From Lates calcarifer (taxonomy: Eukaryota > Chordata > Actinopteri > Centropomidae): a stretch of DNA of 64,000 bases. Positions within the stretch are counted from its first letter, which is position 1; every line of letters starts with the position of its first letter. Under the pieces are notes generated by a model. That model worked only from the letters and a program-made list of their open reading frames with translations. It had not been told where the DNA came from and ran no database searches. Position numbers and translations under genes: made by a program. Where the stretch lies: the NCBI RefSeq assembly GCF_001640805.2, contig NC_066843.1:22325742-22389741 (forward strand), in the 5' to 3' direction. Positions 22,066 to 34,100 of the stretch are shown here, in pieces.

Positions 22066-25000
22066 TTAGACCTCAGTGGAGGCTTCCTCAGCGTGGTGGA
22101 TGTAGTCATTGATGAAGCGCAGATACTTGGACACCTGGATATAGACACCAGGGCGGCCTGGCAGAGCACAACTCCCATAACTCATAATTCCCACCTGCAC
22201 ATAGCCATTGGGTCTATTACACACCAGTGGGCCACCATAATCTCCCTGTGGAGCACAAAAAACAGACACACCCACTGTGTTAGTCTTTACACCTAGTATT
22301 GTTACTTTGCATTGTTCCTTCCATATTTTACCTTGTTGAGTTGACACACAGCAGATAAATATGGTAGTAACTAAATGTGGTGGGTACTAGATATGGTAGC
22401 TATGAAGGAATAGGTCAATAGCTAGGATATTACCAGATACCACTGGTTCCCAACCCAGGGGTCAGCCATGCTCGAGGGTTCATAAAAGATAAATGTAAGA
22501 GGCTGTGAGGTGATTACTAGCAAAGGAAAGAAGACTGAACAATGTTCTGATACACACATTTGTTGTAATTGAGTGGACTCTTTACCTTTTTGTGAAATAT
22601 TGGATCACATTACGTCTTTGTGTCTTATACAGTTATTGAAATGAAACGTGGTAACTTTAAGAGGGAAATGTGTCTTTGGTAGAACTGCTAACATGTGAAA
22701 AGGGGCCCTAACTAGACATTGCTTTAGTAAAACAAAGTGTGCCTCACACTTTACCTCTAGAAACCTATACTTAAAAATACACCCCCCTTATTTAATTCAT
22801 GCACAAGTTGATTTTTATAACAGAATTTTGAATTTCTATTTCAGCCAACTTAAATAGTAAAACTCACTTCACAGGCACCCCTCCCCCCAGCCATGTCCCC
22901 TGCACAGAGCATGTCAGAGGACAGGTCAGGATACTGCGTCTTACACACGCTCTGAGAGATGATGGGAATCTTCACCTCCTGAAGGGTTTCTGGATCCTGC
23001 AGAGGAACTGCATGGAGACACAGACACACACACACGTGCAGAGGGAGAGGTGATATTTCTTGCAGTCTTTGCTTTATAGACTTACAGTGGCTTTAGGAAA
23101 CATTGACACTTCATCATGTTTTATTTTAAATGGATTAAAGAGCCTTTTTTGCCCATCAATTTACATTCAATGTAACCCACAAATACAAAGTGAGAACATT
23201 TGGCAAACTCCAGGGAGGCTGTCATATGCTTGTGCATTCTTCCTGTGCCTACATGAGTTTCCCAGGACAGTTCAGCAAAGGTTCAGTAAGACTCTAAATT
23301 GCCTGTAGGTGTGAATGTGTGAGTGAATGATTATTTTTCTCTATACCTCAGCTCTGTGATAGACTGGCAACCTGTACTGTGTCCTTCAAGGGATACTCAC
23401 TGAAGCTGCTGTATTTCATAGTATGCAAATTTTATTTCTAAATCCAAAGCCAGTTCAGGGTAGTGAGTAAAGTGTGATTGTGTTGCTTTGCTGAATTAAT
23501 TAGTGCTGTGGAAATGTGCATTATAGAAAATTTACCATTTGAGTTGCTGAAGGCTACATGTAATGCCACTCATTTTTTTTTTTTTTTGATCTAGTCTTTA
23601 TTAGCAACCTGCCTTGATGTTAATCTCCCAGCTATAATATAAGAATTTATTTTTTTAAAAAGTAACTTCTTTGTGAAAAAACATACTAGTAAAGTTAGCA
23701 TTTATTATGTGTTTAATGCCTTGAAGAGGATCGAAAGAAGCTGATTAATTTCAAGGGGATCATAAATATGTACAAAACTGTATGTGTACAACTTACCATC
23801 TTTCTCAACGTTCCCCCAGCCAGTGATCCAACACTCAGATGATGAGCCGAAGGTGTCGTCAACACTGGGTAGACTCACTGGACGAACGTCATCGGAGAAT
23901 GTCAGCTTTTTCGTCAGCTTGATCAGGGCAATGTCATTGACGTAACCATTGCCCACAGCTTGGTACTGAGGGTGAAGCACGGCGGAATATATAGCCATGT
24001 AACGAGCAGACCCCTTTTGCAGCTTATGCGAGCCAACCCAAACCATCGATCGACGATAATTAGGCTTGAGTTTTCTGGCAAAACAAATACACAAACACAC
24101 ATGTTTTTCTGCATTTATGGATGACCTTCCATTAACTGTAGAATCCCTAACACACATAGATTACACAGTAGTAGTATTCAAACATGAATGTAGGTTCAGC
24201 AGATGTTAGAATGGGACATATAAGATCTTGAACTCCTGGAGTCTTGCCACAATACTACCTGTTATTGAACAGACATTTTTGTTTGTGTGACATCATCATT
24301 GTAGTTTAAATCTCAAAGGGAGACCAGTTAGCATATGTTTAGGAAAACTAGACCAGCAGATGATTCGGAACTTAAAAATGTAAGGTCTTTAATGAAGTTA
24401 AAATTATTATTTTTAAAATAGCAATAGCTCATATGACCATGTGCATCATGTTTTTGTAGTCTGTCCAGATATCAGGCTCCCTTCAATAAGGTTAACATTG
24501 GTGTCATTTCACATTATGTTTGTTTAAAGCTGGATTAATCAGTATTTTTATATTAAGTATAGATCAAATATCTATGTACAATGTAAAGGGATTTTCCAGA
24601 CACAACTTTAATGCTTTGGTTCACTCTCACTACTGTCATAGCTTTGTTGTCATCACTTGCAGGCAGTCGTTTCCTAAGAAAAGCCTCCATAAAGACTAAC
24701 TGCAACTTAACTACTCAACACTAAACAGCAGACAGTCAGTGGATAGCTGGTGAACATGGAGCACTTAGCAGCTAAAGAGCCACATTCTTCCCTTGGGAAT
24801 TGGTAGAGATAATAACAGAGCTAGAAGAAGAATAAATATCAGACTTACATTCTTTATCATCAGACTCCACTCTTCAGAATGTGTAAATAAGCAACTGTTT
24901 TTGGTTCAGTGTATCAACTACAAGGTAATAATACTGTATACCAGTATTGTTTGTATAGCTTGTTATTGCTGCCCATCAAGTGGTAAAAAATTGTTTTTTG

Positions 25001-26075
25001 TGTGTTTGAGTAAATTCAACTTGGCAAGCTATTGCATTGCATTATATATTTTCTAATATGTTACATATAATATTTGAGTGTTCAGAGATTTATTTATCAA
25101 TTAGTCATTTTCCATAATGTAACAATTTCGGTAGTATTTATCAAAATGTTTCATAAAGAACACAGTTGAACTTTAACAGACCAACTGCCCTTCTAACCTT
25201 AGAAATGTGAATGAGGGAAAATGGGAACTTAATGGGTTTTATATGTTTTATATGTTTCTGTCATATGACTCCTGGTTGGCTATATATGAGGCAATATAAT
25301 GGCCTTTTAACACAACTAAATGCTTTTGGTGATGAGCGATGTGGCTAGTATGGAAGATGATTAAGGTCAATTTAAAAAAAAAAAAAAGACTTATAATTCA
25401 CAGATCACTTACGCATCCAAGCAGTGTGCAGCTGTCAGCACCCACTGATTATTGAGGATGGTGCCACCACAGCGCCACTTGGTTTTGCCATCAGATGTGA
25501 TGTTTAGGTGGACCATCCATGGCCAGCTGCCCTTTTCAGCATCACGCCCCCCGACTATGCAGTTCCCCACCTCAGCTCCAGACAAACCTTAAAAATATAA
25601 TGATGAAACTTTATAAAGACTATGTTAGGGTAGAGGCATTAAAAAATGTAAACCTTTTTTTCTCCCAAATTACTTAACTTTTTTTTTCCAACAAGAAGTT
25701 GAGAATTTAGGGAAGGTGTCTTGCGTATTTGGCATTCAAGTATTGTCCTTGCTTTAAAGAAGAGTTTGACATTTTGGGGAACAGTCTTATTTGCTCTCTT
25801 GTCAAGAGTTAAATGAGAATATGAATAAAATTAGAGCTGTAAGTGTTGAACGGGCCCTCGCACCAGGCGCCTGTCAGGGGACTGGCAGCCATGGGGTCAG
25901 TGCAGGTTGTGTGACATGGGTCTGAAACTGCATGACCATTGAAGACAAAGCGAATGAGTTAAAAATAGTATTATATAAAATCATATAAAATCAAGTATAT
26001 GGAACAAGATGAGGGAACTGAAAGGAACAGAGAAGTTGATAGAAATGATTCCTCCACCCTAGCACTTCACCCTCA

Positions 26076-26115
<40 letters not shown>

Positions 26116-26765
26116 TACATATATTATATGCCTAGCTTAGCATAAAGACTGCATAACTTAGTATAAACACTGGAAACAGGGAAACAGCTTGGCTTGGTAA
26201 TAAAATCCACATATTATACTGATCACACAAATGTCATATAATGTGTTAATTAGTGAGCTTTGGTGATGCTGTCTGGTTGATTTTGTTACCATTGGACAGA
26301 GGCAGACGAGCTGTTTCCCCTTCTTTCCAGTCTTCATGCTGAGTTAGGATAACAGGCTGCTGACTGAAGCTTTGTATTTAATGGTTAGATACAAAAAAGG
26401 TATCAATCTCATCTAACTCTTGGAAAGAAAGCAAATCGGTGTTTTAAATCTGCAATATGTTGCAGGTAATAATGCAAACTGAGATGTCCAGCCATCACCA
26501 CTAGTCAGACAACACCAATATAATAAAAATTATATTTACAGAGCAATTTCACTGGTTTTGTTATAAAATTGTAAACAAGGTAATAAATCACACTCTATGA
26601 GATTACATTTAAACAAGTAGAGGAGGAGATTAAACAAAGATTAACCTCCACATACAGATGAATTAACACAATAATGTTCCCATGAAGACAAGGATGGTAA
26701 TTGTCTTTCTCACCTCCAATGTTGTGGATCAGTACCAGCAGAGTGAGTAGTTTGCAGAAAGCCAT
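22066..26765 (-). CDS. Secreted S1A trypsin-fold protease homologue, catalytic Ser replaced by Tyr (5 exons)
   Basis: Exons on the minus strand in order: 26714-26765, 25413-25587, 23797-24074, 22868-23007, 22066-22245. They join in frame to 274 residues. [18 protein letters not shown] is a signal peptide. Then come [21 protein letters not shown] (mature start), LTAAHC with His72 (chymotrypsin His57), [11 protein letters not shown] with Asp123 (Asp102), [18 protein letters not shown] and [19 protein letters not shown]. The overall form is like fish tryptase/prostasin-type proteases. The motif GDSGGPL reads GDYGGPL: codon TAT, residue 218. The base of the S1 pocket is GAC instead of DSC, and no Lys/Arg precedes IVGG. 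Read as it stands, this is a pseudoprotease that keeps its disulfides and fold. Splice sites are canonical, with no stops or frameshifts. The exact orthologue is not known to me. Confidence 0.85.
23200..23395. repeat. Teleost repeat fragment in a protease intron
   Basis: Contains ctaaattgcctgtaggtgtg and gatagactggcaacctgt, the other part of the common repeat seen at 19760 and 36360. It lies in the intron between exons 3 and 4. Confidence 0.6.
24640..24850. repeat. Dispersed repeat fragment in a protease intron
   Basis: The block aaacagcagacagtcagtgg, tagctggtgaacatggagca, cttagcagctaaagagccac looks like a piece of an abundant fish repeat. The part aaacagcagacagt also appears near 1745. Confidence 0.45.
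25755..26425. repeat. Long imperfect inverted repeat in protease intron 1
   Basis: The left arm (about 25755-26210) reads gagtttgacattttggggaa … tagcttagcataaagact … ggaaacagggaaacagct … taataaaatccac. The right arm (about 26211-26425) holds the same words in reverse complement (gttaccattggacagaggca, agctgtttccccttctttcc, catctaactcttggaaag). The unit is a common percomorph repeat. Here two copies face each other, and the left copy is split by the insertion at 25832. Confidence 0.65.
25832..26113. repeat. Diverged copy of the GC-headed repeat with a (CA)n run
   Basis: tagagctgtaagtgttgaac followed by gggccctcgcaccaggcgcc is a decayed version of the head of copies A and C in dus1l. It is followed by AT-rich sequence and a CA run at about 26078-26112. 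It sits inside the left arm of the inverted repeat and is therefore younger than that arm. Confidence 0.6.
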
Positions 26766-26820
26766 GGCTGTGAGAGATTGAAGCGGTGGCTCTCTAGGCT
26801 TCAAGGCAGCAGCTGCAGTT

Positions 26821-26828
26821 CTTATATA
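26821..26828 (-). promoter_or_regulatory. TATA box of the protease gene
   Basis: TATATAAG on the minus strand, 56 bases upstream of the ATG at 26765. A start of transcription about 30 bases downstream would leave a 5' UTR of about 30 bases, normal for tissue-restricted secreted proteases. The other complete genes in the window show no such box near their starts. Confidence 0.6.
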
Positions 26829-27049
26829 CACAGCAGGAGAGAGTTCATTCTTATCAGCACTATCAGGCTTCCTTTTCCGCTCAAACCACACAAGTACATT
26901 TACTAGTACTAAGTATTCTGAAATAAAATATGAGGATACTTGTATTTTGCTAGAGTATTTCCACTTTCTGAGACTTTCTATTTTTGCTCCACAACATTTT
27001 GAAGAGAAATATTGTACTTTTAACATTTCATTTATCTCACAGTTCATAT

Positions 27050-28185
27050 ATGTTTTTCAGAATATGCCATTAGCTCTTTAAATATAATGCACTGTCAGGG
27101 TTTATACTACAACTATAACTAAGAGTGTTGTAAAAGCATCTTTTGACCCATAATTAAGTTAATTAGTAACTCACTTTATTCTAATATTGCAAGTGTGCAA
27201 TGCGAGTATTTTCATGTAAAGTTACCAATATGAATGACAAGATACGACAAGATAACCCTGACCTAGTATTGGAGCTCTCCCACATATCCTGACCCACACA
27301 ATGACAAAAAAATGATCATCTCGTTATCACCATTATTATTATTATTATTGTTATTATTATTATTATTATTGTTGTTGTTGTTGTTGTTGTTATTAATAAC
27401 AATAATAATAATGTAGCTTTATATTACACTCATCAACAAATTCTTAGTGCGTTATAAATGTTTATAAGTATGTATGTATGTATATTATGACATATAACAA
27501 TTTCTCTATACATACATAAATACATATACTATGCTTTGTTATCAAGAATTTTAACACTCTAATGTACCACTTGTGGATGCTTTATAAGAGGAGTTATCAT
27601 TGTCAACAAATATATTAATAAATACTTAAATAACGTTGCATTTGCTTACAACTACATTTCACTGTTTAATGTCACGTTGGTTTTATTCTAAACCTGTTGA
27701 TGTACTGCTATTAAATGGCAACTAGGAGGTTTAAAATGCACAACTGGAAGCAGGGACAGTGAAGGTACCTTTGACCACGACTCGCTCGATTAGAGTTTTT
27801 CCCTGGCTAGCTGCCGCATAGCCACAAATAATTAAATCAGGTCTTGTATTTTTGATATGACAAAAAAATATAATAAACAAGTGAGCTGCCAGGTCAATGT
27901 GTATCCTTAACAGCATCGCCGAACGGGAACTTTCAAGGCTGGTTTTGTTTCCGCGGGAACTTATTTGTATGAAACACTGTGATTCATGTGATTGTGGTCA
28001 GAGTTTACAAAGAAAACAAGCTACGGATATTCAAAATACAGTTCGTTCGTGGTGGAAAAGTTGGTGTCTGGAAGCTTATCGAGCTATTTAGCACCTAGTG
28101 TACGATGTCTTGTTGATTTGAATAGTTCTAACTGTAAGCCCTGTAGTGCGGTTTGACTGAGTTTAGCCTGGGCTTACTTGGAGAT
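27050..28185. other. Intergenic DNA and probable cln3 promoter/5' UTR
   Basis: The protease and cln3 are divergent here. The interval carries an (ATT)n/(GTT)n/(AAT)n compound microsatellite (about 27332-27413) and short (GTAT)n. The last 300 bases are less AT-rich (for example ccgcgggaac near 27951), as expected near a housekeeping promoter. No exon can be fixed upstream of the cln3 ATG. Confidence 0.45.
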
Positions 28186-31100
28186 ATGGAGCAGACCGTC
28201 AGCGTCAACGCAGATCCTGTTCAACACTCTGACATGAACGGTGGGTCTGCTGTCTGTCAGCGGTTTGTCTCGTTTGACGAATAAATAGCAAACTACAAAC
28301 GTTTTTGTCACGTGAGTCGCAAACGGCCTTGTTTATCTGTTATTTACAGGTCGTTTCACACAATGGCGCAATTGGGTTGGATTCTGGTGAGTGTTCAAGC
28401 TGAATGTTCTCAAAAGCACAGTCTTAGGAAGAAGCCGAACTACTGCAAAGTGTCCCACGATAAATACCAGGTTTCATGACTCCATGTAAACTGTTATATG
28501 AAAAGGTTGTGCCACTGGTAAGCCTGTATTTTCTATGAAGTGCTTAAGAAATGCTGATTGTGAATCTCAAGTTCAGACTGACGAGGCCTGCAAGAAAGGA
28601 GCTGTGTTTATTTGACACAAAAAGCTAAGTGGTGCAGTCAGAAAAATATGAGCTACCAGCAGGTTGCAAAAGTTGTACTAAGTACTGACTTAGTGTTGCA
28701 TGCAGGAATGGAAAGAATGGGTTTAGCTTTGCAGTTAGATTCTTAGTGTTCTTTTCCCAATACCTTCTGAGTACCAAGTGAAATAAATCAGTGGAATCTA
28801 GTGTCAAAAACTGTCCAGCATTGAAAGTTGGCATTGTGTTCATAGTGATATTTACTTCTATAATCTATATCAAAAAGAACATTTAATATAGGGAACACTA
28901 TTCTAGAGACAACATTAAATTATATTGAAAAAGTGCCTTTGTGTGAAATAGACATTAAAAACATTAAAGGCATTGGGAACAAGTGACTTTTTCTGTCTTC
29001 TCAAAGAAAAGCCTCTGTCTGTGGTTTAGTTATCAGTTATTGATATATCTGACTCTGCTTACTCTGTATTATCTATCCCTTCTAATGATGACCTCCTCAG
29101 GCTCCTTGGGTTGTGCAACAATTTTGCCTATGTGGTAATGTTGAGCGCTGCCCATGACATCCTCAAAAAGCAAGAGTCAGAAAACGCCACAGCAAATGTA
29201 AGACGGCAAATTTGTATGTAAATTTGTTTGTATTAGCAGTGGTTGTTATTGCTAAGGATTTAATGTCAAAAAGTCTGATTCAATATAAATCTATTTAGCA
29301 TATTATTCACTTTTTTTTTTCCCATTTTTAAAATTCTAGACACCATCCACATTGACTGTGGATTTCCAAGGTGGGAACAGTAGCAACGGTAGCCGCTATG
29401 ACTGCAATCCTGTCTCTACCGCGGTAAATGGAGATTCACAACACAACACTGAATAACCTTAATCAGTCTGTTTTTGCCAAAGGAACTAATAATTTCTCAT
29501 GGTAAAGGTTCTGAAAAAAACAGTAAAGATATTCCAATAAATCTGGAAATAAAAGTACAGAGAACAGTTTCCCTACAGCTCTTAGCACTGCAGAATCCCA
29601 CAGTGTTAGGAGGAAAATGGTGTTTTTGTAATTTGTTTACAGTTCTAAACAAAGATGCAAACAAAGTAGCATTCACTGTACTGAATTTAGCTCTTTTGTC
29701 CAGCTCAGGGTTGGGCATCTTAGACTTATCTTGAACATTTATCAGTATTTGTTTGAGCTCTGAACCAGAGTTCACATGCTTTTCTTCCCAGGCTGTGCTG
29801 TTAGCTGACATCCTCCCAACACTTGTCATCAAGCTGTTTGCTCCTTTTGTAATCCACAAACTGCCTTATGGGTAAGACCATGATTATTACTTCTAATGTA
29901 AAATAAAATTCTTATTTTTCAGTTATTGAATGTGTTACTGTATAATGGCTGTATTGTTATTATTATTAGTGTTATGAGCCATGCCAGCAGCATGACTCTG
30001 ATAGCTGTTCTTGTGTCTCTGTTAAACTGCCATCAGTAAACTCAACACTTCCTTGGTTCTGATGGCCCAGATGTTTGTGTCTTTCAGTTGTTATGTGGCC
30101 ATAGTCCTTCCCTTTCCTTGCAGGCTACTTTAAACAACACTAGCTCAAAACCTATGGCTGGGTAGTGTATTGTCAATGTGCAGAACTGAGGAAGTAGTTG
30201 AAAACTGTTGTGAAAGTGCTGGAACATCTACTTTCAATGGAGAATAGCTATAGCCTGCGCTGAAAGTCACTAAATGTCACTAGATGACTGACGTCATCAC
30301 ATCATATTTGCATTTTGTCAGTCAGATTCAGCCTTTAATCTGTTTGCACTCTCTCCTATTGTCTGTGCTAACATACACAGTATTTTAATACAGCTGAACT
30401 CCCCACAAAGCTGTTCTCATTTATAGCTATGTTTTTATGTTTCCGTCAGACAAAGGAGCAAATATGAGAAGTAAGGGAAATGCAAGCCATGAAGACTCCA
30501 TGTTAACTAGCTGTCGCTTCCAAGCCATTTCCAAGCTATTTTATAACCGTGATGTCCTCTGACAAAATTACCATACAGTTAATGACAATGGCGGTGCTGC
30601 TGTGCAGTCAATAGAGACTCACAGAGAGGTCTACCTGCAGGGGGAAAGCTGAGGTTTGTCCAAGATGTTGCTAGATTTTTTTGCTAGGTCTGAAATAGAG
30701 TGATGCAGAAATGAGTCCTAAAACCCACAAATAAGTTAGCATTTTAGTACTCCCTGTTCCCTCGTCCCAAAGTCAGCAGGTTTTTTGAATGGGTTTTTAG
30801 TTAAATGTCTGAACTAAGGTCTGTAGTCAACACAAGCTCAAGACAAGTTCATGTTTAATTCTACGATATTAAATATATCCAAAAATACCCCAGTGATTTT
30901 TTAAAAAGTTTTTGTTTTGTTTTTAAAAAGAACTACAGAAGTTGTCCACGTCCTAACATTGCATACAAAACCCAATCCAGTCATCAGTCTGCTTTTACAG
31001 CCTCTTTGTGTTTCTATTTATTTGCAAACTGTTACTAACTTTCTGAGAAGAAAGACTTTTCTAGAAGAAGCAAGCTCACTAAATCAAATTACAGTTTGGA

Positions 31101-34100
31101 AGCTTCACATGACGTCATGTGACCATGTTGTAGTTTATAGCTCAACATTAGCTTTTCACTTTTGGTGATTGTATTTTGGCTTCAACACTTCCTGTAAATG
31201 GCCCCTGATCACACATTAGACACTGACTGTTTGCACCGATTCATTTTGAAAGAGCAATGTAACTTCATCATCCACTCAGTCAGTCAGGCAGTCACAGTGT
31301 TTGTAAGGCTGACCTTGCATTGGGGTCCAGCCAGAAATGTCTGGGAAGTGTTGAATTTCATTGATTAAAGCTGAACAGAGATTAAAAAAATAAAACGGCA
31401 ACAGAAGCCATTGTCTCCCTCCATCATTTCTATTATTTTTTGAATATCAGCTTTTATTTAATTTGTATTTACAGTACACACAGACTAGTTGACTGTCAGA
31501 AAGTTCACTTGATGTGGCTTGTATACAGTGCAGTGTGTAAATACTTGGACAGTACTTTTTAACAGAGCAAAAGGAAAATTGTTGTGCAAATAAAAACATG
31601 GTTGTTTATTATTTTGTACTACCCAAACATTGTACTGTATTACAAATTTCAAGCCTAATTGCTTTTTAATTCTTCAATTGTAGTTTCCGAGTGTTATTCT
31701 GTGTCATCATGGCGGCAACAAGTTTCCTCCTTGTGTCCTTATCTTCAGCTGTTTGGATCAGCATTTTGGGTAAAGCTGACATTTTCTCACAGAGCAATTA
31801 CTCATTTCACTTAAAGTTTTTATCATTATTGGTGGTGGAACTGACTCTTGTCAAAAATTCAGATGATGGATTAACTTAATCTTTTTTTTCATTTCCTGTC
31901 ATCCTGTCACAGCAGCTGCAGTTGTTCCAGAAAACTGTGATACCATTTAAGTCTTATCATGGCCTGCTGCTAGAAATATTTATCAGCATATTTTATCACC
32001 TGATCAGTAAACGAATGTTCAAATTAATGTATTTTCAGATGTTTTTTTGATACCTGATTCAAGATTTTAACTATTCAGTATCAGAATCTGCTTTATTGAC
32101 CAAGTATGTCTGTGCATACAACAAGAAACCAGAGTCAAACTGCAACTGCAGTAATAACAAGAATTAGTGTCTGAAATCAGTCCCTATTTAGTGTATAATG
32201 TTCACTATGTTATTTGTTAATGTCCCAGTTATGAATGTGTAATTTATCCACTATGTATTGCTGTAAAAAAAAAAAAGACAAGGCAGAAGTAACATGACAG
32301 GATCTAATTATGCCAATCATCTGTCAGGAGCACATACAGTCAGTTGTCAGTTTATCAGGTACACCTAGCTAAAATTAATGCAGTGTAATACAACAGTCCT
32401 GTGATAAATCTTCCTTCATGACTGATTTAAATAGTTTAGAAATTATTTAAATCAATCAGGGAGAGCTAAACAACAGACATACCCTCAACATTTTGCAATA
32501 CAGCAACAGCACCACAAATTTTATCCTTAAAAATGATCATACGTTTGAATCAACACCTCTTTAACACAGTTAAAGCACAGCACACTGAAATCTTCACAAA
32601 GGAGGACTGTTGTATTAGACTGCATCGGTTTAATCCAGGTGTTCCTAATAAACTGATAACTGGTGGTGAATGATTCAAGTGTCATTTCAGAGCTACATTT
32701 ACTAAATGCACTGAATCTGAAACACATGAACTGAAAAACATTTGGGATAGTTGAATTCTAGATGTAATTGTTCTTCCTTGTGAATGTCATGAATGTCCCT
32801 GAGACTATTACTTTTCTGTTCTTCATGAGCATTTTAAAGGCATCTCTCTTCTTCCCCATGTCACTCTCAGATTACATGTCTGCCACTGTGTTTGTTGTAG
32901 GAGTGATCTTTGCCAGTATCAGCTCTGGACTGGGAGAACTGTCCTTCCTCTCTCTCACTGCCTTCTTTTCCAGGTAAACACTTAATCCTTCCATTCTTCC
33001 ATTAACTTGTATTTTAAGTGTAAGGTATAGTCTGTGAAAAGGGCTTTAACAGTGGGACATCATTCATTACTGTAAATAATATGAACCATTTGTAAACTGA
33101 GAACCTACAGTTACAGACAATCAATGTTTGTATATGTTTTCCCTCATCACTACAAATTGGAAATACTCATGACCTTGACTTATGACCATTTTCCCTTCAT
33201 GTCCTGCTTTCCAGGCAAAATTTTATTGCTTTGTGATGCAATTTCATGGAAGCCTATTTCTGCCAGAAGAGGAAAAATATGGATTAGATTAAATTCTATA
33301 GAATTACAGAAATTCTTTAAACTTATTTAACTTATTTAATCATTTTGACTCAAATCAGTTGACTCAGTTTATTTTTATTATCCCTAACTTTTCTCACATT
33401 TATTTCTTTCCTTGTCCAAAATGGCTTCCCATAGTCTGTGAGCAGGAGTTGTTAATAAAACGTCTTCCTCTTTGAAAACTAAATGTTTTTTAGCTCTTGA
33501 CTCTGTGATACCTAATGTTAGGGCTTCCTCGAAGGCACCTTCAAAGGAGGAGGATTCAAAACAATCTCTCCTTGCAACCACATTGCCATTTCACAATAGT
33601 GTGACTACAGTTGATTCATCTGAAATCATCGCCCTGTCATGAACTTAAACCAGTGGATAATTGTAAACTTGTCAGCAATGCTATCATGTAGTTGCTAATG
33701 ACCAGTAAACCATTGGCATGCATATACAGACGTGGATAAATTTGTTACCCCCCATGAAAAAAGGAAATAATTTGAAACTGACAAAAATGAATGGCATCAA
33801 TCATTGTTTATTCCATGTTTAACACAAATCAGACATTGTTTTTGATTCAACTGAATATTTTAGATAATAGACCAAATGAAAATGACATGGACACAAAAGA
33901 TGGTACCCTTAACTTAATATTTTGTTGCACAACCTTTAGCAGCAGTCACTACCAACAAGCAATGGCAGTAGTGCCTCTGGTAGCAGGTGTTTTGGCCCAC
34001 TCTTCCTGACTTTTCAACTGGCGGTTGATTTTTCTGAGCTTTCGCACCACGAATAAAGACATCACAGTTACACAGACTGTCAGAGGCTCTGGGTCAAAGG

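Noticed and set aside
24793..25056. 87-codon + frame within a protease intron
   Set aside because: Lies between verified exons on the other strand and is partly dispersed repeat; no recognisable motif.
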